From: UBA7477 sp045602925
Lineage (GTDB): Bacteria > Bacillota > Clostridia > Oscillospirales > Ruminococcaceae
Direction of reading: 5' to 3'
Length of the DNA: 64,000 nucleotides
Assembly: GCA_045602925.1 (NCBI GenBank)
Contig: JAZSCN010000041.1
Span: 1-64,000, forward strand
Part shown: piece by piece, positions 32,751 to 40,956 of the stretch
Position numbering within the stretch: position 1 is the first letter of the stretch
How the letters are laid out: each line of letters opens with the position of its first letter
Translations under genes and position numbers: made by a program
Notes under the pieces: model-generated
Databases searched by the model: none
What the model was told of the DNA's origin: nothing
The model's input: the letters and a program-made list of their open reading frames with translations, nothing else

Positions 32751-32957
32751 TTACATATCCTTTTCATTACAATTCTCATCAAGGACAGTTATCCTCATCT
32801 GAGCGTTATCGAGCTTTACTTTACACTTGGAAGAAAGCTCTACGCCTTCCTCATAAAGTGCAATAGATTCATCAAGTGAAAGCTCATTTTTTTCAAGAAG
32901 CTCGGTAATTTCAGCGAGCCTCTTCATAGCATCTTCAAAAGAAAAATCAGTTTTCAT
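32751..32957 (-). CDS. xseB: Exodeoxyribonuclease VII small subunit
   Basis: A 68-residue helical protein, SFEDAMKRLAEITELLEKNELSLDESIALYEEGVELSSKCKVKLDNAQMRITVLDE, the characteristic XseB sequence of two antiparallel helices. It assembles with XseA. The start lies inside the end of xseA (11-bp overlap), indicating coupled translation. It ends 5 bp before the ispA start. Confidence 0.95.
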   Translation of the reverse strand: MKTDFSFEDAMKRLAEITELLEKNELSLDESIALYEEGVELSSKCKVKLDNAQMRITVLDENCNEKDM

Positions 32958-34158
32958 TGTTTATCACCGTAAAGGAGCTCACCTTAGCGGAAACCTCCAT
33001 ATCCTTCGTTTTGATATTTATGTTATCACCGACGGCGAGAGTTGACTTATCTATTATCCTGCCATTTCTATCGGTAACAACGCTATAACCTCTAAGCAAC
33101 ACATTAAGCGGATTAAGTGCATCAAGTCTTGAATACTCATTTGCGAGCTCGTTACAGCAAGAATCGAGCTTACGCTTTATACTGTCGCTAACGCGATTTT
33201 GCATTTTATCCAGCTTTGCAAGCTGTGATAAGATTATACTTTGAGGGGAACTACGCGCAAGCTTAGTGCTAAAAGAATTAAGTCTTATGCAGCTAGTATC
33301 GATTTTGCTATTAATTGCTGCTTTCAGGCGCAGGTCATACCCTGCGAGAATTCCTAGCATATTTTCCATCTGTGGTACTGCGATTTCGGCAGCAGCTGAT
33401 GGAGTTGGCGCTCTATAGTCAGCCGCATAATCAGAGAGGCTTGTATCGGTTTCGTGCCCTACTGCAGATACTATAGGCGTATTGCAATTATAGACTGCCA
33501 TAACGACTTCTTCGGTATTGAAGGCAGCTAAATCCTCATTAGAGCCACCGCCACGAGCTAAAATAATAAGGTCGCAATCTTTTTCGTCTGCGTTCTTTAT
33601 AGCTTTTGCCACAAGGCTTGGGGCTTCTTCTCCCTGGACAAGTGTTGGCGAAATCATAATATGGACTGCGGGATATCGGCGTTCTATTACGCTCAATATA
33701 TCTCTGAGTGCTGCGCCACCGACAGATGTAACAACGCCGATTTTCTTAGGCTTTTGTGGGAGCTTCTTTTTATTCTTTTCATCAAAGACTCCCATAAGCG
33801 TTAATTTTTCTTTTAATAATCTTAGCTTTTCGGCTTCGACGCCTGCGCCTGCTGGCATTAAGCTTGTACAATACAGCTGATACACGCCGTCACGCTCATA
33901 GCATTCGATATTGCCCATTGCTACGACCTTCATACCATCCTTTGGCATAAATCTAAGGCCTTCGACATTAGACGAAAACATAACTACTTTAAGAGAGCTT
34001 GAATCGTCCTTTAAAGTAAAGTAGATATGTCCGCTTTTATAGTGTGCCGAAAGATTAGAAATCTCACCTGTTACGGCTATTCCACGAAGCTTTGCATCCT
34101 GCTTTAGCTTAAAGCCGACATATCTATTCAGCTGTGAAACGGTAAGAAGTGAGCTCAA
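32947..34158 (-). CDS. xseA: Exodeoxyribonuclease VII large subunit
   Basis: A 403-residue nuclease subunit that degrades single-stranded DNA. N-terminal OB-fold (about 1-100, LTVSQLNRYVGFKLKQDAKLRGIAVTGEISNLSAHYKSGHIYFTLKD), then the catalytic domain with KIGVVTSVGGAALRDILSVIERRYP, IILARGGGSNEDLAAFN, and PIVSAVGHETDTSLSDYAADYRAPTPSAAAE, followed by coiled-coil. The start is TTG at 34156-34158, abutting the TAA of the TsaD-like gene, with AAAGGA 9 nt before it. Confidence 0.96.
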   Translation of the reverse strand: MSSLLTVSQLNRYVGFKLKQDAKLRGIAVTGEISNLSAHYKSGHIYFTLKDDSSSLKVVMFSSNVEGLRFMPKDGMKVVAMGNIECYERDGVYQLYCTSLMPAGAGVEAEKLRLLKEKLTLMGVFDEKNKKKLPQKPKKIGVVTSVGGAALRDILSVIERRYPAVHIMISPTLVQGEEAPSLVAKAIKNADEKDCDLIILARGGGSNEDLAAFNTEEVVMAVYNCNTPIVSAVGHETDTSLSDYAADYRAPTPSAAAEIAVPQMENMLGILAGYDLRLKAAINSKIDTSCIRLNSFSTKLARSSPQSIILSQLAKLDKMQNRVSDSIKRKLDSCCNELANEYSRLDALNPLNVLLRGYSVVTDRNGRIIDKSTLAVGDNINIKTKDMEVSAKVSSFTVINNEN

Positions 34159-35106
34159 TTATATCAATCCTTTTCTTATTGCACCGTAGAGTGCGACTCC
34201 ACTGGCATTATCGCAGGAAAAATCTGCTGTAGCAAAGCTTGCCTTAAATCTTTTAGAAAGCTCATTTTGGAGCATCACATCCGACATAACGCCACCTGCA
34301 TAGACAAGCTCGCTATTTGGATACTTTTCAAGAGCAAGTCGAGTCATTTCGCTTATAGTTTCTAACACAAATGTAAGACAATACATTGCGATATTTTCTT
34401 TACTTTCGCCCTCATCGAATAAAGCTTTACATTTATTTTCCAGCCCAGAAAGACAGCAATTGCCGTTCTTAATAGTAGGCTTACAACGAAAGCTTTTTGT
34501 ACTATTTAGGGCTAATTGTTCAAGCTCCTTACCACAAGGAAACTTACACCCGAGCATTAGTCCAACTCTGTCTATAGCTTGTCCGGCCTTAAGGTCGAGT
34601 GAAGTTGCGATTTCTTCGATTAAAAGCACATTTTCTTTATCGCACTTACACAAGAGGCAATCGGTTGTTCCACCACTTACATGAAAGGCAATGAACGGAT
34701 TATCGCTATGTACAAGCTCCAACTTATTTGCACTATAGAGGGCAGCCAGAACGTGACCTACCTGATGCGAGGTTGTATACATATCGCATTTTTTAGTAGC
34801 AGCTATAATTCTTGCAGAGCCTTCTCCCACCAAAAAGCAAGGCATATACGAACCGGATTTAAGTCGTGGTACACTTGAAGCAGTAACGACTAAAAGTTCA
34901 TCTGCGTTACAACTCTTAAGGAGCTTTTCTACAAGCTCAGGGAGCTGTTTGGTATGGTGAAAGACGGCGTCAGACTGTCTTATGCCAAGCTCACCTTCCT
35001 TGACGGGCAGGAGCTTCTTTTGCTGAAAAACCTCGCCACTATCTGCATCATATATAGCGCAAGAGGTTGTGTAATTACTTGTATCTATTCCAAGGAACTT
35101 ATGCAT
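34159..35106 (-). CDS. TsaD/Kae1-family paralog of unknown target (putative O-sialoglycoprotein endopeptidase-like)
   Basis: A 315-residue ASKHA-fold protein of the TsaD/Kae1 family. It has GIDTSNYTTSCAIYD at the start, the metal-binding HxxxH as TTSHQVGHVLAALYSAN (about 115-131), FHVSGGTTDCLL (canonical LVSGGHTQL, with His replaced by Thr), DRVGLMLGCKFPCGKELEQLA, and YAGGVMSDVMLQNEL. These positions agree with TsaD, but many flanking residues differ, so it is probably not the housekeeping tRNA t6A synthase. Context: it occupies the position of folD in B. subtilis, between nusB (8-bp overlap) and xseA. Confidence 0.8.
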   Translation of the reverse strand: MHKFLGIDTSNYTTSCAIYDADSGEVFQQKKLLPVKEGELGIRQSDAVFHHTKQLPELVEKLLKSCNADELLVVTASSVPRLKSGSYMPCFLVGEGSARIIAATKKCDMYTTSHQVGHVLAALYSANKLELVHSDNPFIAFHVSGGTTDCLLCKCDKENVLLIEEIATSLDLKAGQAIDRVGLMLGCKFPCGKELEQLALNSTKSFRCKPTIKNGNCCLSGLENKCKALFDEGESKENIAMYCLTFVLETISEMTRLALEKYPNSELVYAGGVMSDVMLQNELSKRFKASFATADFSCDNASGVALYGAIRKGLI

Positions 35107-35509
35107 CTTTATTATCTAAATCTCTTGAGAACGCACCTAAGACGCCGTTTACGAATGAAACATCTGTATCGAATGCATACGCCTTAGCCAGCAATACGGC
35201 TTCGCTTATAGCTGCATTTACAGGCACCTTATCGTCATAGAGTGCTTCATAGATAGCTATTCGCAAAATAGCTAAGTTAAGCTTTGGAATTCTTTCAACA
35301 CTTCTTTTTTCGCTGTACTTAGAGATAATTCCGTCGAGCTCATCTGCTTTTTCAAAAACGCCGTTTACGAGCTTTTCGACTTCTTTATTCACAGGAAAAA
35401 CATCGACACTTTTAGCTGTATCGAATATCTCTTCGAGTGAATCACTTCTAAAAAGCTTTTCAAAGCTAAGAATAAATGCCGCTTCTCTAATCTCGTGTCT
35501 TGTTGACAT
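35099..35509 (-). CDS. nusB: Transcription antitermination factor NusB
   Basis: A 136-residue all-helical RNA-binding protein that joins NusE on rRNA boxA. It shows RHEIREAAFILSFEKLF, the central LVNGVFEKADELDGIISKYSEKRSVERIPKLNLAILRIAIYEALY and PVNAAISEAVLLAKAYAFDTDVSFVNGVLGAF typical of NusB. ATG follows CAGGAGGACGTTTT. It is separated from asp23 by 125 bp and a hairpin. Confidence 0.96.
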   Translation of the reverse strand: MSTRHEIREAAFILSFEKLFRSDSLEEIFDTAKSVDVFPVNKEVEKLVNGVFEKADELDGIISKYSEKRSVERIPKLNLAILRIAIYEALYDDKVPVNAAISEAVLLAKAYAFDTDVSFVNGVLGAFSRDLDNKDA

Positions 35510-35589
35510 AAAACGTCCTCCTGAATTTTTGCATACTTACAAAAAGCATACAAATCTTGATATATTTTTAAGGTTCAAAACGCAGTCAA

Positions 35590-35619
35590 ACCTTCGCTAT
35601 CAAAATTGATAACGAAGGT
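35590..35619 (-). terminator. Hairpin between asp23 and nusB
   Basis: A 13-bp stem on the minus strand (ACCTTCGTTATCA, arms 35590-35602 and 35607-35619, one G-U pair) with a 4-nt loop. The tail is UUUGACUG, so termination is probably partial and nusB may still be read from upstream. Confidence 0.55.
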
Positions 35620-35634
35620 CTAACTTATAACTGT

Positions 35635-35985
35635 CTATCTGCTAAGGACAACATCTGCAACCGTTACATTAACTCGTGCAACGGTAAGACCTGTCATTGC
35701 CTGTACATTAGACTTAATCTTTTCCTGAACAAGCTCTGCCACGCTTGTAGCCTTTGTGCCCTTCTTGATTGTGATATAGACATGAATTTCAACTACACCG
35801 TCTACATATCCGACCTTTACAGGTGAAACCTCGCCCTTTGAGAGCACAATATTTTTAATTGTCTTAGGCTGTGGTAAAATCTCAACAACTGCATCTATAT
35901 CCTTAACGGCATTGATTGCGATAGTAGAGATAACCTCCTCGCTGACCATAAGCTTTCCTTTAACATTCTTTTTAGCTTTCTCCAT
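35635..35985 (-). CDS. yqhY: Asp23/Gls24-family envelope stress protein (YqhY type)
   Basis: A 116-residue protein of the Asp23 family: GKLMVSEEVISTIAINAVKDIDAVVEIL, VEIHVYITIKKGTKATSVAELVQEKIKSNVQAMTGL, and TVADVVL. YqhY sits next to accBC and nusB in B. subtilis and is linked to acetyl-CoA carboxylase control; accBC is absent here. It has its own promoter behind spoIIIAH. Confidence 0.92.
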   Translation of the reverse strand: MEKAKKNVKGKLMVSEEVISTIAINAVKDIDAVVEILPQPKTIKNIVLSKGEVSPVKVGYVDGVVEIHVYITIKKGTKATSVAELVQEKIKSNVQAMTGLTVARVNVTVADVVLSR

Positions 35986-36036
35986 TACAGAGTACCTCCT
36001 GTGTAAACTTATTTATAAGTTTATATACTTATCTGT

Positions 36037-36065
36037 ATTATATCACATTTTTTCTAAAAGCACAA
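36037..36065 (-). promoter_or_regulatory. Sigma-A promoter of asp23 (nusB cluster)
   Basis: On the minus strand, TTGTGC (36060-36065), a 17-bp spacer and TATAAT (36037-36042) with extended TGA. It starts right after the spoIIIAH stop, so the vegetative cluster is decoupled from the sporulation operon. The transcript then forms a short AACTTAT/ATAAGTT hairpin before the ribosome binding site. Confidence 0.7.
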
Positions 36066-36611
36066 CTAGTTTACATCAAAAATTCTTATATTTTCATTTG
36101 CAACATCAACCTCTGTGAGTAAAATCGCTTTAATCTGTGCTGCTTGTTGTGCTGTGAGCCCATCAGACTTGACAACGATGCTGGCTGATTCTCCATCCAG
36201 ATACACTACACAATCCTCAAAGCCTGCTGCGATAATTAGGTTTTCAATCTTACTTTCAGTTTCTATAAGCTCGCTTAGTGCCACGGCATTTTCTGTAGCG
36301 ACAGACTGTTCCTCTTTTGTACTATCGCCACCGTTCATAATAAGCGAGAGTGTTTCGATAGCCTCATCTCTTGAACGTGTTCTATCAATTCTTGCTTGTG
36401 CAAAATATGTTTGGGCGTCGGTAGCTTCGCCACTGACTGACTGGGTATCGCCATAAGCGATACTTTTCCCACCACTGATTACTTCGGTAGCTTCAAGCTG
36501 TGGAGATGTTTGCGAGGCGACATAATTTATATAGACTGCAAGTCCTAAAATAAGTGTCATACTCGCAAGAACAAGATGCTTCTTTCCGATAATTAAATTT
36601 GGTTTTTTCAT
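36066..36611 (-). CDS. spoIIIAH: Stage III sporulation protein AH
   Basis: A 181-residue protein with an N-terminal membrane segment (about 14-31, LVLASMTLILGLAVYINYVA) and a C-terminal YscJ/FliF-like ring domain (about 105-181: ENAVALSELIETESKIENLIIAAGFEDCVVYLDGESASIVVKSDGLTAQQAAQIKAIL). SpoIIIAH lies in the outer forespore membrane and pairs with SpoIIQ to build the channel between mother cell and forespore. The linker (about 40-100) is Ala/Ser/Thr-rich. Last gene of the spoIIIA operon. Confidence 0.95.
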   Translation of the reverse strand: MKKPNLIIGKKHLVLASMTLILGLAVYINYVASQTSPQLEATEVISGGKSIAYGDTQSVSGEATDAQTYFAQARIDRTRSRDEAIETLSLIMNGGDSTKEEQSVATENAVALSELIETESKIENLIIAAGFEDCVVYLDGESASIVVKSDGLTAQQAAQIKAILLTEVDVANENIRIFDVN

Positions 36612-36634
36612 AACTGTTTCTCCTTTGTGTGATA

Positions 36635-37177
36635 TTAGGTTCTTTGGGCAACATATATTTTAGCGGTGGATACACCGAGTGCCGCTGATGCTGAATTTAT
36701 AAGCTTTTCTGAAACAATAACATCATCGCCTCCGTCGCACACGATAAGCACGCCGGCTATCTTGGGACACAAGGCTTTTCTTACGAGAGCTGTTTTACCG
36801 TCCGTATTTTCTATAATTACGACCTCGTTTTTATAGCTTGTTTGTTTATCGTTATCCTTGGATTGTGATGAGCTTTGAACTTCCTCGGCATAGACATACT
36901 CTATAGTTCCCTCGAGTGAAATCATAACGCTTACTTCGCCTGCTCCACTCACGCTTGACAATATACTTTGAAGCTGCAGTTCTAGGCTTTCTTTATAGCT
37001 TTCTGTATCGTAATTTACGACAGGCTCGCAGTTTTTCATGCCTTCCTCGCTCTTCGAGTTATCTACACCTGATAAAAAAATCAGAAGTATACCCAAGAGA
37101 CCGACTGCTACCACAAAATTCGTTTTAAGCTTACCTGTTTTTTTATCAGTGATTTTTGCTTTAATCTCCTTGAGCAT
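36635..37177 (-). CDS. spoIIIAG: Stage III sporulation protein AG
   Basis: A 180-residue ring-forming protein. One N-terminal membrane segment (about 22-40, NFVVAVGLLGILLIFLSG) is followed by a secretin-like/RBM domain with LQSILSSVSGAGEVSVMISLEGTIEYVYAEE and a conserved GVLIVCDGGDDVIVSEKLINSASAALGVSTAKIYV. In B. subtilis it forms a 30-fold ring. The start overlaps spoIIIAF by 17 bp. Confidence 0.95.
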   Translation of the reverse strand: MLKEIKAKITDKKTGKLKTNFVVAVGLLGILLIFLSGVDNSKSEEGMKNCEPVVNYDTESYKESLELQLQSILSSVSGAGEVSVMISLEGTIEYVYAEEVQSSSQSKDNDKQTSYKNEVVIIENTDGKTALVRKALCPKIAGVLIVCDGGDDVIVSEKLINSASAALGVSTAKIYVAQRT

Positions 37178-37655
37178 CGCATTCCTCCGTTTCTACAAGC
37201 ACCTCGCCCTGCATAAGCTCCTCTTGGACATATTCCTTTACATCTTCGACATAGCTTTTATCTGCAGTATTTAATACAACTATAGTTTTCTTGACTGTTA
37301 TAAGCTTATCTTCACTTACATCTAATTCTATGCGTACATCAAGTGGAATTATGCCAAGCCTTGAAAGCCCGTTGCAGAGATACTCTTTAAGTTTGTATGT
37401 GGTTTCTTGCTCTACGGCTTTTGAAATAGCAAAAACTTCATTTTTCTGAGAAAAGCTATTGGTATAGCTACCGGCAAGCTCGCTTGCAATTCTATCGGAA
37501 TCCAGATGCAAGAGCTTTGAGGCGACAGTTATTATGAGTATCAGAGCAAGAATGCTCATAATTTGTTTTCTTTGTTTTTCGTGGATTATAGAAAAATCGA
37601 CAAGCGACGAACAGATGGCAATTACACAGCCTGACAATACTGCTGATTTAAGCAT
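37161..37655 (-). CDS. spoIIIAF: Stage III sporulation protein AF
   Basis: A 164-residue protein with two N-terminal membrane helices (LKSAVLSGCVIAICSSLVDF and IMSILALILIITVASKLL) and a soluble C-terminal alpha/beta domain (about 70-164, with SRLGIIPLDVRIELDVSEDKLITVKKTIVVLN). The start at ATG 37655 follows GGAGGAGAGAT; an alternative at 37682 would overlap spoIIIAE and lacks a site. It lies between spoIIIAE and AG. Confidence 0.93.
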   Translation of the reverse strand: MLKSAVLSGCVIAICSSLVDFSIIHEKQRKQIMSILALILIITVASKLLHLDSDRIASELAGSYTNSFSQKNEVFAISKAVEQETTYKLKEYLCNGLSRLGIIPLDVRIELDVSEDKLITVKKTIVVLNTADKSYVEDVKEYVQEELMQGEVLVETEECDAQGD

Positions 37656-37666
37656 ATCTCTCCTCC

Positions 37667-38785
37667 TTATATTCCCATACAAGCAACCATCATTACTGCA
37701 GTAGCTACAATAAACAGCATTGCAATTATTATTGAGGCTGTAAGAAGTACTGAAAGAACATCACCGACGCCTTCCAAGAAACAAGCTTGTGATTTTAAAG
37801 AAAGCATTTTTGCAATAGCACAAGCAAGCTTTAAAGCAAAAGACATTATCACCACTGCTACAATCGGTTTTAATACGGTAAATAGCACGACAAGCATTCC
37901 TATTCCACCGATTGCTGAGCGTATGAGTGAGAGGCTACCTGTTACTGTTGAGTATGCCTCAGATACTGCACTACCTATTACGGGGACAAAGCTTGAAGCG
38001 GCAAACTTTGCTGACCTTGCCAAAACAGAATCGGCTGATGCACTTACAAAGGTTTTTATTGAAAGTACGCCGACAAAAATAGTAGCTACTAGTGCCATAG
38101 CTCTGTTTATTATCTTTCTTAGTTCCGAAGATGGAGTGGAAGTTTTATATACACTTACTCCCTGCGAAACAGCTATAGCGAGGATAAAGCCACACACCGT
38201 AGGAATCAGCCACGATGTTAAGATGGTTACGCCTTCGCACAACAACAAAAGTGCTGTATAATAGCTTGTTGCTGTACCCACTGCTCCTGAGCTTGATAAC
38301 ACACCCACAAAGGCAGGGACATAGGTAAGCATAAAGGTTGACAGGTCGCTAAGTGACTGTGAAATTCTATCGACGACACTTGAGATGCTTGAATATGTAA
38401 CGGCAACTGCAGATAATGTACCAACAGTTTCTATCACTCTATTGTTACTATCAGAGATAGAATAGACGAGTGTGCAAATAAGCATTATTCCTACGAGTCT
38501 AGCTAATAGCTTTAGTGGTGAGCCGAGCTCGTCGGAAATTGCACACATAAAATATTCAAGCATATCCTCAAATGAAATATTATTAAGGCTTTCAGGATTA
38601 GATAGGCTGACTTCCTTTTCTATGAGCTTGTCCTTTACTTCCTCTGGAGTAGAACCTTCTATTGCTTCCTCGGTGCTTTGCAAAAAGTCATTCATTTCTT
38701 CAGACATTTCTTCGGCAGAGGCAGAAAGAGGCATTAAAAAGAAACTTACTAACACAGCTATAATTACTACAACTCTTTTTATCAT
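37667..38785 (-). CDS. spoIIIAE: Stage III sporulation protein AE
   Basis: The 372-residue polytopic core of the channel. A signal-type N-terminus (VVVIIAVLVSFFLMPLSASAEE) precedes about six to seven membrane helices (for example SPLKLLARLVGIMLICTLVYSI, LLLCEGVTILTSWLIPTVCGFILA, IGMLVVLFTVLKPIVAVVIM, VLLTASIIIAMLFIVATAVMMV) and the conserved DSVLARSAKFAASSFVPVIGSAVSEAYSTVTGSL. It forms the membrane part of the SpoIIIA-SpoIIQ complex. Confidence 0.95.
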   Translation of the reverse strand: MIKRVVVIIAVLVSFFLMPLSASAEEMSEEMNDFLQSTEEAIEGSTPEEVKDKLIEKEVSLSNPESLNNISFEDMLEYFMCAISDELGSPLKLLARLVGIMLICTLVYSISDSNNRVIETVGTLSAVAVTYSSISSVVDRISQSLSDLSTFMLTYVPAFVGVLSSSGAVGTATSYYTALLLLCEGVTILTSWLIPTVCGFILAIAVSQGVSVYKTSTPSSELRKIINRAMALVATIFVGVLSIKTFVSASADSVLARSAKFAASSFVPVIGSAVSEAYSTVTGSLSLIRSAIGGIGMLVVLFTVLKPIVAVVIMSFALKLACAIAKMLSLKSQACFLEGVGDVLSVLLTASIIIAMLFIVATAVMMVACMGI

Positions 38786-38786
38786 A

Positions 38787-39176
38787 TCAGCTATCTATCA
38801 GTCCTATCACTATCGAGAGTGCTGTTTTATAAAGTGGAAGAGAGATTGCAAGCAAGCTTATTCTGCAAGCAAGCTCGACTTGGGCTGAGACAGCATTTTC
38901 TCCACAATCCTTACAGCATTCACTTGCAAGTTTTGAAACGAGTGAAACGCCAAGAGCTTTAAGCATTATTTCTACGTACTCCTCGGGCATAGCTATTTCA
39001 TCGAGCATAGATTTTAAGGCCTTTGCTCCATCTGTGAGGCTTTCAATCACTTGAGAGAATATCACTATTACAAGTGCAAGTGCGATAAGTGTCTTCATTT
39101 CCTTATTATCTTTTTCGACAAGCTTCATTATTACGCATGCACATACGCACAATGAGCATATAAGAAAAATATCCAT
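38787..39176 (-). CDS. spoIIIAD: Stage III sporulation protein AD
   Basis: A 129-residue hydrophobic protein with four predicted helices (DIFLICSLCVCACVIMKLV, MKTLIALALVIVIFSQVI, YVEIMLKALGVSLVSKLASECCKD, ISLLAISLPLYKTALSIVIGLI). It overlaps the spoIIIAC stop by 1 bp (TGATG) and ends 1 bp before spoIIIAE. Confidence 0.94.
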   Translation of the reverse strand: MDIFLICSLCVCACVIMKLVEKDNKEMKTLIALALVIVIFSQVIESLTDGAKALKSMLDEIAMPEEYVEIMLKALGVSLVSKLASECCKDCGENAVSAQVELACRISLLAISLPLYKTALSIVIGLIDS

Positions 39177-39373
39177 CAGTAGATTCCAAATATATCTTTA
39201 ATTGCTTCAAACAAATCGCCTATTTCTCTTATTATCATAAGAAGCACCACAATAAGTCCGGCAAGCGTTGTCATCATTGCCTGCTCTTCTCTGTCTGCTT
39301 TCTTCAGAAGCTGGTTCAGTATTGCGACAATAATACCTATTGCTGCTATTCTGAAAACAAGTTCAATTTCCAT
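39176..39373 (-). CDS. spoIIIAC: Stage III sporulation protein AC
   Basis: A 65-residue protein with two membrane helices (ELVFRIAAIGIIVAILNQLLKKADREEQAMMTTLAGLIVVLLMIIREIGDLFEAIKDIF) and the conserved charged KKADREEQA loop. It resembles AD in topology; the two belong to the channel membrane part. ATG follows GGAGCTACA. Confidence 0.95.
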   Translation of the reverse strand: MEIELVFRIAAIGIIVAILNQLLKKADREEQAMMTTLAGLIVVLLMIIREIGDLFEAIKDIFGIY

Positions 39374-39390
39374 TGTAGCTCCTTCCGAAT

Positions 39391-39870
39391 TCAGATGATT
39401 ATCATTGACACAAGTATTCCGCTTAGAAAGCCAAGAGAATTATACAGTCTGCATTTTTGTCTTTTATCGCACCGGGCTTCCTCACTCTGTACTATGAGCT
39501 TATCTATATTAAACTTAATCATACCAAGCTGAGAATCCAAATCACTGCTGCCGAGATTACACATTGTATCGCATATTATCTGCTTATCCTTTAAGCTTAG
39601 TTCAGGTAATGGGATATCTGTTATAGTAAGCTTATCAAGGCTTTTCATCTCAAAAAGAAATGACATGGCTTTATAATTGCCTGAGCTATTTAAATTATCC
39701 ATAATTTCACTGACAGTTGGTGCATTAAAGGATAACATAAGCTTTATTTCAAAAAGCATTTTCTCCAATGTTCTTAGCGTTTCAAGCCTATTGACAAACA
39801 TAGTAGACTTTGCAACTCCGAGCATTCCGAAGCAGGCGATGACGAGGCAAACTCCGACGAGCTTAAGCAT
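39391..39870 (-). CDS. spoIIIAB: Stage III sporulation protein AB
   Basis: A 159-residue protein with an N-terminal membrane helix (LVGVCLVIACFGMLGVAKS), a cytoplasmic helical domain similar to GspF-type T2SS components (LETLRTLEKMLFEIKLMLSFNAPTVSEIMDNL...GSSDLDSQLGMIKFNIDKLI) and a C-terminal hydrophobic LYNSLGFLSGILVSMIII. It overlaps spoIIIAA by 8 bp. Confidence 0.95.
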   Translation of the reverse strand: MLKLVGVCLVIACFGMLGVAKSTMFVNRLETLRTLEKMLFEIKLMLSFNAPTVSEIMDNLNSSGNYKAMSFLFEMKSLDKLTITDIPLPELSLKDKQIICDTMCNLGSSDLDSQLGMIKFNIDKLIVQSEEARCDKRQKCRLYNSLGFLSGILVSMIII

Positions 39871-40801
39871 CGGTTATTCTCACTACTCTCACAAGCTTTC
39901 CACACAAAGCACCTGTACCGAGCACACAGGCATAATCGAAAACCTTGTCCTTTATAAGCTTTGAGATTCCACTTTTTCTTTTTGCCTCATCATAATCTGT
40001 GGCATGGGTAGTAGCGACAAGCTTTACACCTGAGTTCACGGCATATTCCAGAGCCTTCATATCCTCCTTTGAGCCGATTTCATCACAGACTAATATCATT
40101 GGGGACATCACCTTGACTGCTGTCATTATCCCCTCGAACTTATTGTATGAATTAAAGACATCAGACATAATTCCAACGTCATTGCAAGCTATCGAGCCTA
40201 CAGTTGAGGCAAGCTCGTTTCTCTCGTCGATGACAGAAATTCTATAGCTTTCGGAAAGCTTTCTACATAGGTCTCGTAAAATTGTTGTTTTGCCACTTGA
40301 CGGTGGCCCTATAACCAATAAGCTTTTGGCACTTTCTACAAAAATTCGAGAAAATATTTCTTCACTGCACCCAAAAACCTCTTTTGCGACTCTTATATTA
40401 ATGGAGCTTATATTCTTAACACTATCTACAGCATAATTATTATGACTATCGAGAACTGCTGTTCCACAAAAACCGACTCTCGAGCCACCTTTGATTGTTA
40501 TGTAGCCTCTGGCGAGCTCTCTTGCAAAACTATGCAGAGAATTCTGGAATGCTCTTTTCATTGCTGTATCAATATGCTCGGCAGTTACACTTACAGCTTC
40601 TGCAGAATTTTTAATACTTCTGCCCTGCTCGGTTACAAAATACTCCTTATCGAACAAGGTTACTGACAGCTTTTTACCGGCACGAAGTCTGATTTCCTGC
40701 ACTCTTTGAAGCTCAAGCTGAGGCATATTTCTTACAGCATCAGCTAGCTCTGCCGGTAAAATCTCGAGAACGTATTTAATCTTACTTATCTGCTTTTCCA
40801 A
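39863..40801 (-). CDS. spoIIIAA: Stage III sporulation protein AA (secretion-type ATPase)
   Basis: A 312-residue AAA/GspE-like ATPase that energises the SpoIIIA channel. It has the N-terminal RAGKKLSVTLFDKEYFVTEQG, an IKGGSRVGFCGTAVLD loop, Walker A LLVIGPPSSGKTTILRDL near 163, and Walker B MILVCDEIGSKEDMKALEYAVNSGVKLVATTHA. The start codon is TTG at 40799-40801 behind AAGGGGAGTGATAAT. It is the first gene of the eight-gene operon, with a predicted sigma-E promoter. Confidence 0.96.
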   Translation of the reverse strand: MEKQISKIKYVLEILPAELADAVRNMPQLELQRVQEIRLRAGKKLSVTLFDKEYFVTEQGRSIKNSAEAVSVTAEHIDTAMKRAFQNSLHSFARELARGYITIKGGSRVGFCGTAVLDSHNNYAVDSVKNISSINIRVAKEVFGCSEEIFSRIFVESAKSLLVIGPPSSGKTTILRDLCRKLSESYRISVIDERNELASTVGSIACNDVGIMSDVFNSYNKFEGIMTAVKVMSPMILVCDEIGSKEDMKALEYAVNSGVKLVATTHATDYDEAKRKSGISKLIKDKVFDYACVLGTGALCGKLVRVVRITDA

Positions 40802-40832
40802 ATTATCACTCCCCTTAAGTTTGTCCTATATA

Positions 40833-40861
40833 ATTCTATGAGCACATGAGGGGTTATATTC
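40833..40861 (-). promoter_or_regulatory. Predicted sigma-E promoter of the spoIIIA operon
   Basis: On the minus strand, GAATATA (40855-40861), a 14-bp spacer and CATAGAAT (40833-40840). The B. subtilis sigma-E consensus is KMATATT-14-CATACANT, so only one base differs in each box (A for T at the last -35 position, G for C in the -10). spoIIIA is a known sigma-E operon in B. subtilis. Confidence 0.75.
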
Positions 40862-40875
40862 CACTGCTATTACTA

Positions 40876-40904
40876 TTGATTTTTCTCTGGTACTAATATA
40901 TAAT
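40876..40904 (+). promoter_or_regulatory. Sigma-A promoter of the moxR operon
   Basis: TTGATT (40876-40881), 17-bp spacer, TATAAT (40899-40904). It is divergent from the spoIIIA promoter and 52 bp before the moxR start. Confidence 0.75.
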
Positions 40905-40956
40905 AAATACATTGGCTTAAATATTTCTAATTCTACATATACTACAGGAGGCAACA

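Noticed and set aside
36635..39373. Small overlapping membrane frames as a novel secretion system
   Set aside because: Order, sizes and motifs fit the known spoIIIA operon.
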